Source: Halopseudomonas pelagia CL-AP6 (lineage in GTDB: Bacteria; Pseudomonadota; Gammaproteobacteria; Pseudomonadales; Pseudomonadaceae). Taken from it: a DNA stretch of 64,000 bases. The position numbers and the translations under genes are program-made. Position 1 is the stretch's first letter, and each line of letters starts with the position of its first letter. The notes under the pieces were generated by a model, which did no database searches, was not told the origin of the DNA, and saw only the letters and a list, made by a program, of their open reading frames with translations. Shown here in pieces: positions 8,755 through 16,727 of the stretch. The DNA lies in NCBI RefSeq assembly GCF_000410875.1, contig NZ_AROI01000016.1, positions 1 to 64,000 on the forward strand. The letters run 5' to 3'.

Positions 8755-11523
8755 ATGGCCCTCTCGCCCAGACCGTTGTTACTGTGCTGTTTTTTTCTGC
8801 TGGGACTTCCACTTCAGGCTGTGACAGCTAATAGCTTGCTGCTCGACGACCCTGACCTGCGCGTCAATCTTTCCCCCTATGTGTTACTGGTAGAGGATCC
8901 TGGCGGCCAGTTGAGCGTTAGCCAACTGCGCGGCAACCTGAGCCTGGACTGGCGGCCAATATCGGGCAAATACACCAATATGGGCAAGACCGGATCGGCC
9001 TGGTGGATACGCTTTGCCATCAACAACCCCTTCGAGTCGACCATCAGCGGCGTCCTCGAAATCAATTACCCGATTCTCGACAACCTGCAACTGTTCCAAT
9101 TTATGCCCGACGGCGCGCTCCGCGAGCAGCACAGCGGTGACCATCTGGATATGGCCAATCGTCCCATGCAGGTAAGAAACCCCTGGATTCCGGTCGACTT
9201 GGCACCCGGCCAGAATAGCTTCTACCTGCGGGTGGCTACCAGCAGCACTGTGTTTGTGCCGCTGTATTTCTCAACCTGGCCCGCCGCCGCTGCGAATCTG
9301 GAAGTCAGCATGTTGGCCAACGGGTTGTTCTACGGCATCTTGCTCGGCCTCTTTGCCTACAACCTGTTTCTGTATAACGCGCTGCGCGAACGCAGCTATT
9401 TCTGGTACCTGATCTACAACCTGAACATGCTGTTGTTCATGGCCGCATTCGATGGTCTTCTATGGAAATGGCTGCCGGTCGGTGTGAGCTTCCAGTCGGC
9501 GTCCATCTACAGCTTGATGTTTCTGCACTGTATTGTTGCCAGCCAGTTCAGCCGCTACTTTCTGCATACCCAGGAACGCTTTCCGCGCATTGACTGGCTA
9601 TTGCGCTGCATGATTATTCTGATCGGCTTGACGCTCATCAGTCTGCCGTTGATCGGCGTCAATCTCTACAACCTGCTGGCAAGCCTGTACGTGCTACTCA
9701 GCTCCGCCGTATTGCTGGGAACCGGCATTTATGTCTGGCGCAAGGGCTTCCGTTACGGGTCTTACTACACCTTGGCCTGGGGCTTGCTGCTCGGCTCATT
9801 GATGCTCTCGACGACCGGCTCGCTAGGCATCGAACTTGCTATTAGCTACGGAACCGACTGGGTAAAACTGGGCATCTGCGTCGAGTTGTTCATCCTGTCA
9901 CTCGGATTGGCCGATCGAATAAACGCTCTCAAGGACGCGCGTCACAAGGCTGACGAACAAGCCCAGCAAGCGCGTCTGGAGTCACTTGCACAAGGCCGGT
10001 TTCTCGCCAAAATGAGCCACGAGATCCGTACCCCGCTCAACGGCGTACTGGGTATGCTGCAATTGCTGCGCGACACCCGGCTGGACAGCCACCAGCGTTT
10101 TTACGTTGAAACCATCAACAGCTCCGGGAATGCGCTGATCTCGGTAATCAACGACATCCTTGATTACGCCCGCATAGAATCCGGTCAAGTGCGCCTGGAA
10201 CGGATCGAATTCGACCTGGAAGAGCTGCTCTCCGATAGCTGCAGCCTATTTACCGCCGAGGCACTGAACAAACAGCTGTCGGTGTATTGCAGCCTGGATC
10301 CGCAGGTACCCAGGACCCTGATGGGCGACCCGACGCGCCTCAAACAAGTACTGCTCAACCTGATGAGCAACGCCCTGAAGTTTACCGAACAGGGCTACAT
10401 AGCCCTGCGGGTTGAGCTGCTACCCGCGCTATCACCTGGAGCCTCATCATCTGAGCATGTGCGGCTGGCGTTTTCCATCCAAGATACCGGCATTGGCATC
10501 AGCGCTGACGCCCAACATCAGTTATTCCTGTCCTTTGCCCAAGCCGACAGCAGTACCACTCGCCGCTATGGTGGTAGCGGCCTGGGTCTGACCATTAGTC
10601 AGGAATTAGTCACATTGATGGGTGGGCAGATCCGGGTAGACAGCCAGCCGCAACATGGCGCCTGCTTCAGCTTCACACTGGATTTAGAGCCCGGCATCCA
10701 CACCCTGCCTATTGCCCTGCACGAGCCGGCCTTGCCTGCCTGGCTGATCAGTGCCGACCCGGCGGCGCAGGCATGCTACGCACGCTTGCTAATACGTTTT
10801 GGCTACAGGCCACAACACCTGAGCCTGACTCCTTTGACAAAAGGACCGACACAAGGCTTCCTGCTGGCCTGCACCGAGGGTTTTGATCAACATCAACTGG
10901 CCCAACTGAACCAGACACTGGCCTCTCACTCGGACACGGCGCTGGTGATTTCCTCCAGTCACTTGCGACAATCGCTGCAGACATTCGGCTCTGCCCGCAG
11001 CCGGGTGTGCAACGCCCCGATCACCCCGGTACAACTGCGCAACGCCCTAAAGGAGCTAAGCACCACAACGAATAGCGGGAAAGGCCTAAACGAATACGAT
11101 TTGGATGTGCTGCCCAACCCGATTGGCCGGCCACTCAGCGTTCTGGTTGCGGAGGACAACCCGGTGAATCAGATGGTAGTTCGTGGGTTATTAGAGACAC
11201 GCTCCTGCCTGGTCAAGCTCGTGCCCAACGGGGCCGAAGCGCTGGCCACCTACTGCGCCAACCCAGACCAGTTCCAGCTGATATTAATGGACGGCGAAAT
11301 GCCGGTAATGGACGGCTTTGAAGCTACCCGGCAGATACGGGCATTCGAAAGCCAGCACTTGCTCCCTGCCGTCACCATCGTTGCCTTGACCGCGCATATT
11401 CTTGATAGCCATCGTCAGGCTGGCGTCGACGCGGGCATGAACGACTATCTCGCCAAGCCGCTTAGACGTGAGGCTCTGTACGCAGTGCTCGACAAACTGA
11501 TCACCCCGGATACAGTCCCGTAA
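8755..11523 (+). CDS. 7TMR-DISM hybrid sensor histidine kinase / response regulator
   Basis: About 922 residues. Order: signal peptide (1-26), periplasmic 7TMR-DISM extracellular type-2 domain (~30-165), seven membrane helices (~185-390), a short coiled coil, HisKA with phospho-acceptor H422 (MSHEIRTPLNG), HATPase (GDPTRLKQVLLNLMSNA, GTGIG-type and GGSGLGL boxes), a degenerate receiver-like region without clear phosphorylation Asp (~675-780), and a C-terminal receiver with D846 (LILMDGEMPVMDG) and the K of YLAKP. The fold layout recalls RetS/LadS-type sensors of Pseudomonas; position near yheU suggests the PA3462 orthologue (recollection). GAGGT at 8741-8745 fits the ATG at 8755 or TTG at 8752; GTG at 8746 is too close. 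The 3' end overlaps the convergent permease gene by 23 bp. Confidence 0.88.
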   Translation: MALSPRPLLLCCFFLLGLPLQAVTANSLLLDDPDLRVNLSPYVLLVEDPGGQLSVSQLRGNLSLDWRPISGKYTNMGKTGSAWWIRFAINNPFESTISGVLEINYPILDNLQLFQFMPDGALREQHSGDHLDMANRPMQVRNPWIPVDLAPGQNSFYLRVATSSTVFVPLYFSTWPAAAANLEVSMLANGLFYGILLGLFAYNLFLYNALRERSYFWYLIYNLNMLLFMAAFDGLLWKWLPVGVSFQSASIYSLMFLHCIVASQFSRYFLHTQERFPRIDWLLRCMIILIGLTLISLPLIGVNLYNLLASLYVLLSSAVLLGTGIYVWRKGFRYGSYYTLAWGLLLGSLMLSTTGSLGIELAISYGTDWVKLGICVELFILSLGLADRINALKDARHKADEQAQQARLESLAQGRFLAKMSHEIRTPLNGVLGMLQLLRDTRLDSHQRFYVETINSSGNALISVINDILDYARIESGQVRLERIEFDLEELLSDSCSLFTAEALNKQLSVYCSLDPQVPRTLMGDPTRLKQVLLNLMSNALKFTEQGYIALRVELLPALSPGASSSEHVRLAFSIQDTGIGISADAQHQLFLSFAQADSSTTRRYGGSGLGLTISQELVTLMGGQIRVDSQPQHGACFSFTLDLEPGIHTLPIALHEPALPAWLISADPAAQACYARLLIRFGYRPQHLSLTPLTKGPTQGFLLACTEGFDQHQLAQLNQTLASHSDTALVISSSHLRQSLQTFGSARSRVCNAPITPVQLRNALKELSTTTNSGKGLNEYDLDVLPNPIGRPLSVLVAEDNPVNQMVVRGLLETRSCLVKLVPNGAEALATYCANPDQFQLILMDGEMPVMDGFEATRQIRAFESQHLLPAVTIVALTAHILDSHRQAGVDAGMNDYLAKPLRREALYAVLDKLITPDTVP

Positions 11524-12259
11524 ATCCGTCATACAACAACTTGCAGCCAGTGAAAAACAGAAACACGTAACACAGTTGGTAAATGAGCTTTTCGTTGCTG
11601 CGTTGCAACATCCAAAAACCCATCTTCACCCCTACTGGCGCCAACGGCAGGAGCACCAGCGAGGTTAGCAGATTGCTGCTATTGAATTGATCCAGGTAGA
11701 TATAAGCAGGCAGCTTAGCCAGGTTCACCACAGCGAAGAACACCGCAATGGTGCCCATTAGCAAGGTTTTATCCATCTTCTGCGGCAACAGATAGACGTT
11801 GATCGGCGGACCACCAGCGTGGATACCAAAGCTGGTAAAACCCGAGACCATGCCCCAAAAACCACCCCTTACCCGGCTGGGGCCGCGCACCGGAGGCTCC
11901 CCGCGTCTGAGCCATATATTCAGCACAAACAGCAGTGCAATAGCACCGATCAGCAACTGGATATGAGCGTCATTAAGCAGTCTGAAGGTCAGGCCGCCGA
12001 GCACTACACCGACCAGCGCTGCGGGAATGATGATGCGCAAATTAGTCTTGTCCCAACGGCCGCGGAAAGTACGCAGCGCGGTTATGTCCATGACGATGAG
12101 AATCGGCAGCAAGATTGCGGCGGCTTTTTGCGGCGACACGACCAGCGCCATCAAGGGGACTGACAAAATAGCGATATTGCCGCCGAAGCCGCCTTTGGCT
12201 ATACCGTAGAACAACACTGCGGGAATCGCGCAAAGATAGAACAGGGGATCTGAAATCAT
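11501..12259 (-). CDS. TauE/SafE-family membrane permease (TSUP family)
   Basis: 252 residues, with about seven to eight membrane segments and typical TSUP motifs in both halves: GIAKGGFGGNIAILSVPLMAL near the start and GFTSFGIHAGGPPINVYLLP in the middle. Members export sulfite, sulfoacetate or related organic/sulfur anions; the substrate here is unknown. The gene is divergent from yheU and its last 23 bp overlap the end of the hybrid kinase gene on the other strand. Confidence 0.88.
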   Translation of the reverse strand: MISDPLFYLCAIPAVLFYGIAKGGFGGNIAILSVPLMALVVSPQKAAAILLPILIVMDITALRTFRGRWDKTNLRIIIPAALVGVVLGGLTFRLLNDAHIQLLIGAIALLFVLNIWLRRGEPPVRGPSRVRGGFWGMVSGFTSFGIHAGGPPINVYLLPQKMDKTLLMGTIAVFFAVVNLAKLPAYIYLDQFNSSNLLTSLVLLPLAPVGVKMGFWMLQRSNEKLIYQLCYVFLFFTGCKLLYDGFTGLYPG

Positions 12260-12329
12260 CGGAAACCGGACGTTATCGACAGGTCGAGCAGTGTATCATC
12301 AGCGCTATGTCATCGACGAAGTAGACACC

Positions 12330-12557
12330 ATGCTAATACCCTACGACCTGCTCGACCCAATCACCCTTGAACGCTTGCTCGAAGATTTTGTTACCCGAGA
12401 CGGCACCGACAACGGCTATGACGCGAGCCTCGACCAACGAGTCGAGCGGCTGCGCAAGCAAATCATCAAGGGCGATGTGGTGATTGTCTATCATGCCGAT
12501 AGCGGCGACACCAGCCTGGCACACCGCCGCGACGTACCGCCAGAGATGCTGCTGTAG
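12330..12557 (+). CDS. YheU family protein (UPF0270)
   Basis: 75 residues beginning MLIPYDLLDPITLERLLEDFVTR, the YheU/UPF0270 signature, with DVVIVYH and a short C-terminal tail. Function is unknown; it is a small cytoplasmic protein found widely in gammaproteobacteria. The ATG at 12330 is chosen because the family always starts at M-I/L-I-P; an upstream in-frame start at 12291 would add unrelated residues. Synteny with the hybrid sensor matches P. aeruginosa PA3462/PA3463 as I recall it. Confidence 0.85.
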   Translation: MLIPYDLLDPITLERLLEDFVTRDGTDNGYDASLDQRVERLRKQIIKGDVVIVYHADSGDTSLAHRRDVPPEMLL

Positions 12558-12572
12558 TCCGCGCCCGCGGCA

Positions 12573-13904
12573 TCAACGCAGCAAATCAGCCAAAGCCTGC
12601 ATAGCCGGTAGTGTGGTTGGGAAGGTGTGTGCCGAGCTGGCCACCGGATGCGAAGAAAGCCGCACAACCACCAGCCCCACGGCAGGATTCACATGGATCA
12701 TCTGCCCATGCACGCCAAGCGCCTCGTAGGCACCATCGGCGTTATGACTGATCCACCACTGGTTGCGGTAGGAATAGCCTGGCTGGAAATCCCGGCCTGA
12801 GGCCTTGAACGCCTCCTGATCAGCACCTTCGCGGATGGCTTTGACCACCTCGCCGCTGACAATCTGCTGGTTATTGTAGCGACCCTCCAAGCGCATCATC
12901 TCACCGAACCGCGCCAGATCACGCAGGCTTGCATTCATACCCGCACCTGCCCACTCGGTGCCGTGCCTATCTACCAGCAGATAGGCATCGTGCTCAGCGC
13001 CCAGCTTGCTCCAGATACGCTCACTGATCAGCTCAGCGAGGTGTTTGCCAGTAGCCTTGCGCAGCACCCAGCCCAGCACTTCGGTATGTACGGTACGGTA
13101 GATAAATCGCTCGCCGTGCTCGCCATCGGGTCCGATAGTGGGTAGATAAGGATACAACTCGCGCTGGCCAGTAAAGTCGCCAGGGGCTGGCAACATGCCC
13201 GCAGCAAAGGCGTACTTGATTACGTCGGACTCTGCGTCAGCGTAGACTTCGCTGTAATCGATATCCGCCGTCATGTTGAGTAATTGTTGCAGTGTTGCAT
13301 CCTGCCAACCACTGCCCCGCAGCTCAGGCACGTAATCCGTGATCTGGGCCTGCGGGTCGAGCACGCCCTCTTCAATCAACTGCGTTGCCAGCAGACCGGT
13401 GAATGACTTGGTCATCGACCACATCATATGCGGATTCTGTTCGGGCATTCCTTCGTGATAAGCCTGATAGATAACTTCTCCGTCTTTCATGATCAGGGTC
13501 GCATCCGCATAGGAAGCAGTCAGGTAATCAGCAAAGCTCAACGTTGCCCCATCCGGGCCAGTAAAGCGCAGCGCATCAATTTCGGCGCGCCTATCAGTGC
13601 CTGCCGTCAGGGCTACGGCAGCGCCAGGCCCTCTGGATATATGACGTGAAGGAAGCAGCTCACGCATATGATGGAAAGCCCAGCGCACATTCGGATAGTC
13701 GGTCAGAAAATTAGCCGCTGTAACTTGTTTGTCGGCAGGCGGCGGGAAACCCTGCATCAACTGCAAACGATCCAGTCGCACGCTGTCGGGAGTAGGCAAG
13801 GTAGGCGCGGCACTTTGCGCCACAGAGGTGGTGTGGGTAGCCATCAGCATTACCAGCATCAGTGGAGTAATAGAGAAGGTACGGGGCAGTCGTATGGAAA
13901 GCAT
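12573..13904 (-). CDS. Exported serine hydrolase of the beta-lactamase/6-aminohexanoate-dimer hydrolase family
   Basis: 443 residues with a signal peptide (about 1-29, cut after VAQ) and a class-C-like serine hydrolase fold. The nucleophile motif is S163-M-T-K166 (MMWSMTKSFTG); Y-R-T-V-H-T takes the place of the Y-x-N motif, and HGQ near the C-terminus replaces the KTG box. This pattern resembles NylB-type esterases/amidases rather than a true beta-lactamase, so antibiotic resistance should not be inferred. Likely periplasmic. The ATG at 13904 is preferred since the signal peptide starts there; a (CAA)5 run lies just upstream of it. Confidence 0.82.
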   Translation of the reverse strand: MLSIRLPRTFSITPLMLVMLMATHTTSVAQSAAPTLPTPDSVRLDRLQLMQGFPPPADKQVTAANFLTDYPNVRWAFHHMRELLPSRHISRGPGAAVALTAGTDRRAEIDALRFTGPDGATLSFADYLTASYADATLIMKDGEVIYQAYHEGMPEQNPHMMWSMTKSFTGLLATQLIEEGVLDPQAQITDYVPELRGSGWQDATLQQLLNMTADIDYSEVYADAESDVIKYAFAAGMLPAPGDFTGQRELYPYLPTIGPDGEHGERFIYRTVHTEVLGWVLRKATGKHLAELISERIWSKLGAEHDAYLLVDRHGTEWAGAGMNASLRDLARFGEMMRLEGRYNNQQIVSGEVVKAIREGADQEAFKASGRDFQPGYSYRNQWWISHNADGAYEALGVHGQMIHVNPAVGLVVVRLSSHPVASSAHTFPTTLPAMQALADLLR

Positions 13905-14459
13905 GGCGTATCCATTCGTTGTTGTTGTTGTTGCGCTTGAGACTAACCAAAGCCTGCCCACAAATCAGCGCCCAAATGGCCAACAAAGCCGCTTATTCAG
14001 CCAGCGAATCAGCCATCATTCAATAAGCGGCATATCGCGCCTTGATGCGCTGGTACTTTCCACTCTGGATAACCAGGGCGAGCCCTGATAAAAATGCTTA
14101 CGGTCGGCCTTGCGGACGAAGTCAACCCGCTAGACAGGGAACTGATAACCGCATGCCGACTCTTACTAGTAAGGCCGAGCACAGGTGGCTGCGAGAAAAT
14201 GTCGCAGGGCGCTTATTTGATCGATTTAGACGTGATTAAGTTACCCCGGTCATTCACTATAGCGACACCGCATCTGTTTCAGCTTTATTCCTTCAGTCCG
14301 CGTATTGGCGATTCGCGGACCAGCGACCCGGTGATCTGATGAGCCGGCACCCGGCAGCAGGGGTAAGACAGTAGCGACTTGGAGCGAGGTGGTATTCTCG
14401 TTACCATAGCTTGTTAGATTTCACAGCCAGCCAACCTACGCAGTTAATGAGGTTATTTC
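13905..14459. other. Long intergenic stretch (about 555 bp) without a convincing gene
   Basis: I find no recognisable protein or RNA. It contains a (GTT)5 run at about 13918-13933, a compact CAGGGC-GA-GCCCTG inverted repeat at 14074-14087, and a GTCCGCG/CGCGGAC stem with an 11-base loop at 14296-14320 without a T-tract. Open frames here (for example 14094-14339) have no ribosome binding site or family resemblance. Confidence 0.5.
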
Positions 14460-14729
14460 ATGAAAAAATTCACCGGGCTGGCACTTGCCGGCTTATTCAG
14501 CATTGCCGCTCTGCCAGCTTATGCTTGCACACCGGAAGAGGCCCAAGCCAAGGCCGAGGAGGTTGCCGAAACCATCCATCGTCTTGCCGACGGCGATCAG
14601 GCAAAAGCCAATGAATTACATAAGCAATTGCTTGGGCTGCAATTGCGTGACCCCACTCGCAGTGATCATGGCGCCTGTGAGGCGTACGACCGCATCATCA
14701 AAGAGCTGGAAGCCAAAGGGGCGGAATAA
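14460..14729 (+). CDS. Small exported helical protein with two cysteines (hypothetical)
   Basis: 89 residues. A clear signal peptide (about residues 1-21) ends in A-Y-A before the first cysteine; the sequence before that Cys is not a lipobox, so a soluble periplasmic product is likely. The mature ~68 residues are charged and predicted helical (TPEEAQAKAEEVAETIHRL), with a second Cys near the C-terminus that could form a disulfide with C23. GAGG lies about 8 bases before the ATG. I do not recognise the family. A 12-bp hairpin follows the gene. Confidence 0.75.
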   Translation: MKKFTGLALAGLFSIAALPAYACTPEEAQAKAEEVAETIHRLADGDQAKANELHKQLLGLQLRDPTRSDHGACEAYDRIIKELEAKGAE

Positions 14730-14750
14730 CCCTATCCCATCTAATTTATC

Positions 14751-14784
14751 GATCGAATAGCGGCATTTTTTGCGCTATTCGATC
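14751..14784. other. Perfect 12-bp inverted repeat after the small exported protein gene
   Basis: GATCGAATAGCG (14751-14762) and CGCTATTCGATC (14773-14784) flank a ten-base T-rich loop. There is no T-run after either arm, so it is not a standard intrinsic terminator; it may be an mRNA 3'-end stabiliser or a protein site between this gene and pirin. Confidence 0.6.
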
Positions 14785-14833
14785 AACATAACCACGCATA
14801 GACTGATGGCATTCCCCCCATAGGAGTTATGTC

Positions 14834-15703
14834 ATGCCTGCCTCAGTCAATCGTGATGTTGTCGAAGTGCTGGTCGGCCAAGCCGCCTCCGATGGCGATG
14901 GCGTCAAGCTCAAACGCATATTCGGCGGCAGTCGCGCCGAACGTTTTGATCCCTTCCTAATGCTCGACGAGTTCGGTTCCGATGATGCTGCCGATTACGT
15001 GGGCGGCTTTCCGTCCCACCCGCATCGGGGCTTTGAAACAGTGACCTATATGCTCGAAGGCCGCATGCTGCATGAAGACCATATGGGCAACCGTGGTCTG
15101 CTTGAGCCTGGCGGTGTGCAATGGATGACTGCAGGCAAAGGCATCATCCATTCCGAAATGCCGCAGCAGGATTCCGGGCGTATGCGCGGTTTCCAGCTAT
15201 GGGTCAATCTGCCCAGCGCGGAAAAGATGCAGCCGGCCTCCTACCAGGACCTGCCCTCCTCAGCCGTGACCGAGCAGACGCTCCCCAGTGGCGGAACCCT
15301 GAGGTTGATCGCTGGCGAACTGGAATTGGCTGGGGGCCTGAGAAAAGGTCCTATCAACGGCAAAAGTACCGAACCATTGTATCTGGACTTGCACCTGGTG
15401 CCTGACGAGCGAGTAGAACTACCCGTGTCCGTGCATCTGAATGCCATGCTGTATGTCTATGAGGGGCAGATAGTTCTGCACGGACGTGAACAGACTTCCC
15501 CGCTAGGGGCTGGGCTGCTGGGGCGCTTGGGTAGCGGCAACCGGATTGCGCTGAGTGCTGGAAAAAACGGCGCCAGGCTGCTGTTGATCGCCGGAAAACC
15601 CCTAGGCGAACCTATCGTCCAATATGGCCCCTTTGTGATGAATAGTCGGGAAGAGATAGAGCAGGCGCTACGCGATTATCGCGATGGCCGCTTGGCCGGC
15701 TAA
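14834..15703 (+). CDS. Pirin family protein
   Basis: 289 residues, two cupin halves. The N-terminal half carries the metal-site motifs FPSHPHRGFET and HEDHMGNRG, plus GGVQWMTAGKGIIHSEMP; the C-terminal half has the weaker second cupin. Pirins are iron-binding proteins; some have quercetinase activity and others modulate enzymes or transcription, so the role here is open. The ATG at 14834 follows TAGGAG at good spacing. Stop is 24 bp from the convergent recR stop. Confidence 0.9.
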   Translation: MPASVNRDVVEVLVGQAASDGDGVKLKRIFGGSRAERFDPFLMLDEFGSDDAADYVGGFPSHPHRGFETVTYMLEGRMLHEDHMGNRGLLEPGGVQWMTAGKGIIHSEMPQQDSGRMRGFQLWVNLPSAEKMQPASYQDLPSSAVTEQTLPSGGTLRLIAGELELAGGLRKGPINGKSTEPLYLDLHLVPDERVELPVSVHLNAMLYVYEGQIVLHGREQTSPLGAGLLGRLGSGNRIALSAGKNGARLLLIAGKPLGEPIVQYGPFVMNSREEIEQALRDYRDGRLAG

Positions 15704-15727
15704 GCACAGCGCACTACTGGACGGACG

Positions 15728-16327
15728 TCAGAGGATCGGCGTACGTCCTGCCAGCGCGTGAGCCAGCGTGCCGCCATCAATATACTCCAGCTCGCCCCCC
15801 AGCGGCACGCCGTGGGCAATGCGCGAGACCTTGATGCCTCTGGGCTTGAGCAGATTGGCAATATAATGCGCAGTGGCCTCGCCTTCCACCGTCGGATTGG
15901 TCGCGAGAATCACCTCGGCTACTTCAGCTCTTTCGACCGCTTGCAGTAATGCCGGGATGCCAATCTCCTCAGGCCCCAACCCGTCAATAGGAGATAGCTG
16001 CCCCTTGAGCACAAAATAACGTCCGACAAATCCACCCGCCTGCTCCACCGCCCATACATCAGCAGGGCTTTGTAAAACACAGAGCAGGCTGCTGTCACGC
16101 CGCGGATCACTGCAAATGGCGCAAATATCGTGCTCACTCAAGGTCCGGCAGCGGCTGCAATAACCTACCCCATCCATAGCGGCCGATAGCGCCTCGGCCA
16201 AATGCCGCGCCACATCACGGTCGCGCTCAAGTAGATGCAGCGCCATGCGCTGCGCGGTCTTGGGGCCAACACCAGGCAAACCGCGAAGACCGTCAATCAA
16301 ACGCCGAATCAAAGGGCTGAAGCTCAT
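15728..16327 (-). CDS. recR: Recombination mediator protein RecR
   Basis: 199 residues, the standard length. Order: N-terminal helix-hairpin-helix ([20 protein letters not shown]), a four-cysteine zinc finger (C57, C60, C69, C72), then the Toprim domain ([23 protein letters not shown]) and the C-terminal Walker-B-like [12 protein letters not shown] region. RecR acts with RecF/RecO to load RecA at single-strand gaps. It is the last gene of dnaX-ybaB-recR, an arrangement conserved in many proteobacteria, starting 29 bp after ybaB. Confidence 0.97.
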   Translation of the reverse strand: MSFSPLIRRLIDGLRGLPGVGPKTAQRMALHLLERDRDVARHLAEALSAAMDGVGYCSRCRTLSEHDICAICSDPRRDSSLLCVLQSPADVWAVEQAGGFVGRYFVLKGQLSPIDGLGPEEIGIPALLQAVERAEVAEVILATNPTVEGEATAHYIANLLKPRGIKVSRIAHGVPLGGELEYIDGGTLAHALAGRTPIL

Positions 16328-16356
16328 TTAGCAGCCTTGCAAAAAGGGTGAATAAA

Positions 16357-16683
16357 TCAAAAAGGCATCTTGAAGCCATCAGGCAGATTCATGCCCTGGG
16401 TCAGACCCGCCATCTTGTCCTTGTTATTCAGCTCCAGCTTGCGCACAGCATCATTAAAGGCGGCGGCGATCAGGTCCTCAAGAATTTCCTTGTCCTCGGT
16501 CATCAGGCTGTCGTCCAGCGAAACGCGTTTGACGTCATGCCGACCGTTCATCATGACCGATACCAGACCCGCACCTGATTGGCCGGTGACCTCGGCATTA
16601 GCCAGCTCTTCCTGCATTTTTTGCATCTTTTCCTGCATTTCCTGCGCCTGCTTCATAAGCCCGGCCATGCCACCTTTCATCAT
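16357..16683 (-). CDS. ybaB: YbaB/EbfC nucleoid-associated protein
   Basis: 108 residues, identical in length to typical YbaB. It begins [20 protein letters not shown], an amphipathic helix characteristic of the family, followed by the beta-sheet core ([21 protein letters not shown]). It forms a dimeric tweezer that binds DNA. The start at 16683 has GAGG eight bases upstream; the in-frame ATG at 16701 overlaps that ribosome binding site. It sits between dnaX and recR in one operon. Confidence 0.95.
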   Translation of the reverse strand: MMKGGMAGLMKQAQEMQEKMQKMQEELANAEVTGQSGAGLVSVMMNGRHDVKRVSLDDSLMTEDKEILEDLIAAAFNDAVRKLELNNKDKMAGLTQGMNLPDGFKMPF

Positions 16684-16727
16684 GTTGCTGTCCTCATTCA
16701 ATGCTAAAAGTCATCAATGGATTAAAT

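Noticed and set aside
12573-13904. Class C beta-lactamase resistance gene
   Set aside because: SxxK is present, but the Y-x-N and KTG boxes are replaced; fits the general serine hydrolase/NylB-like group.
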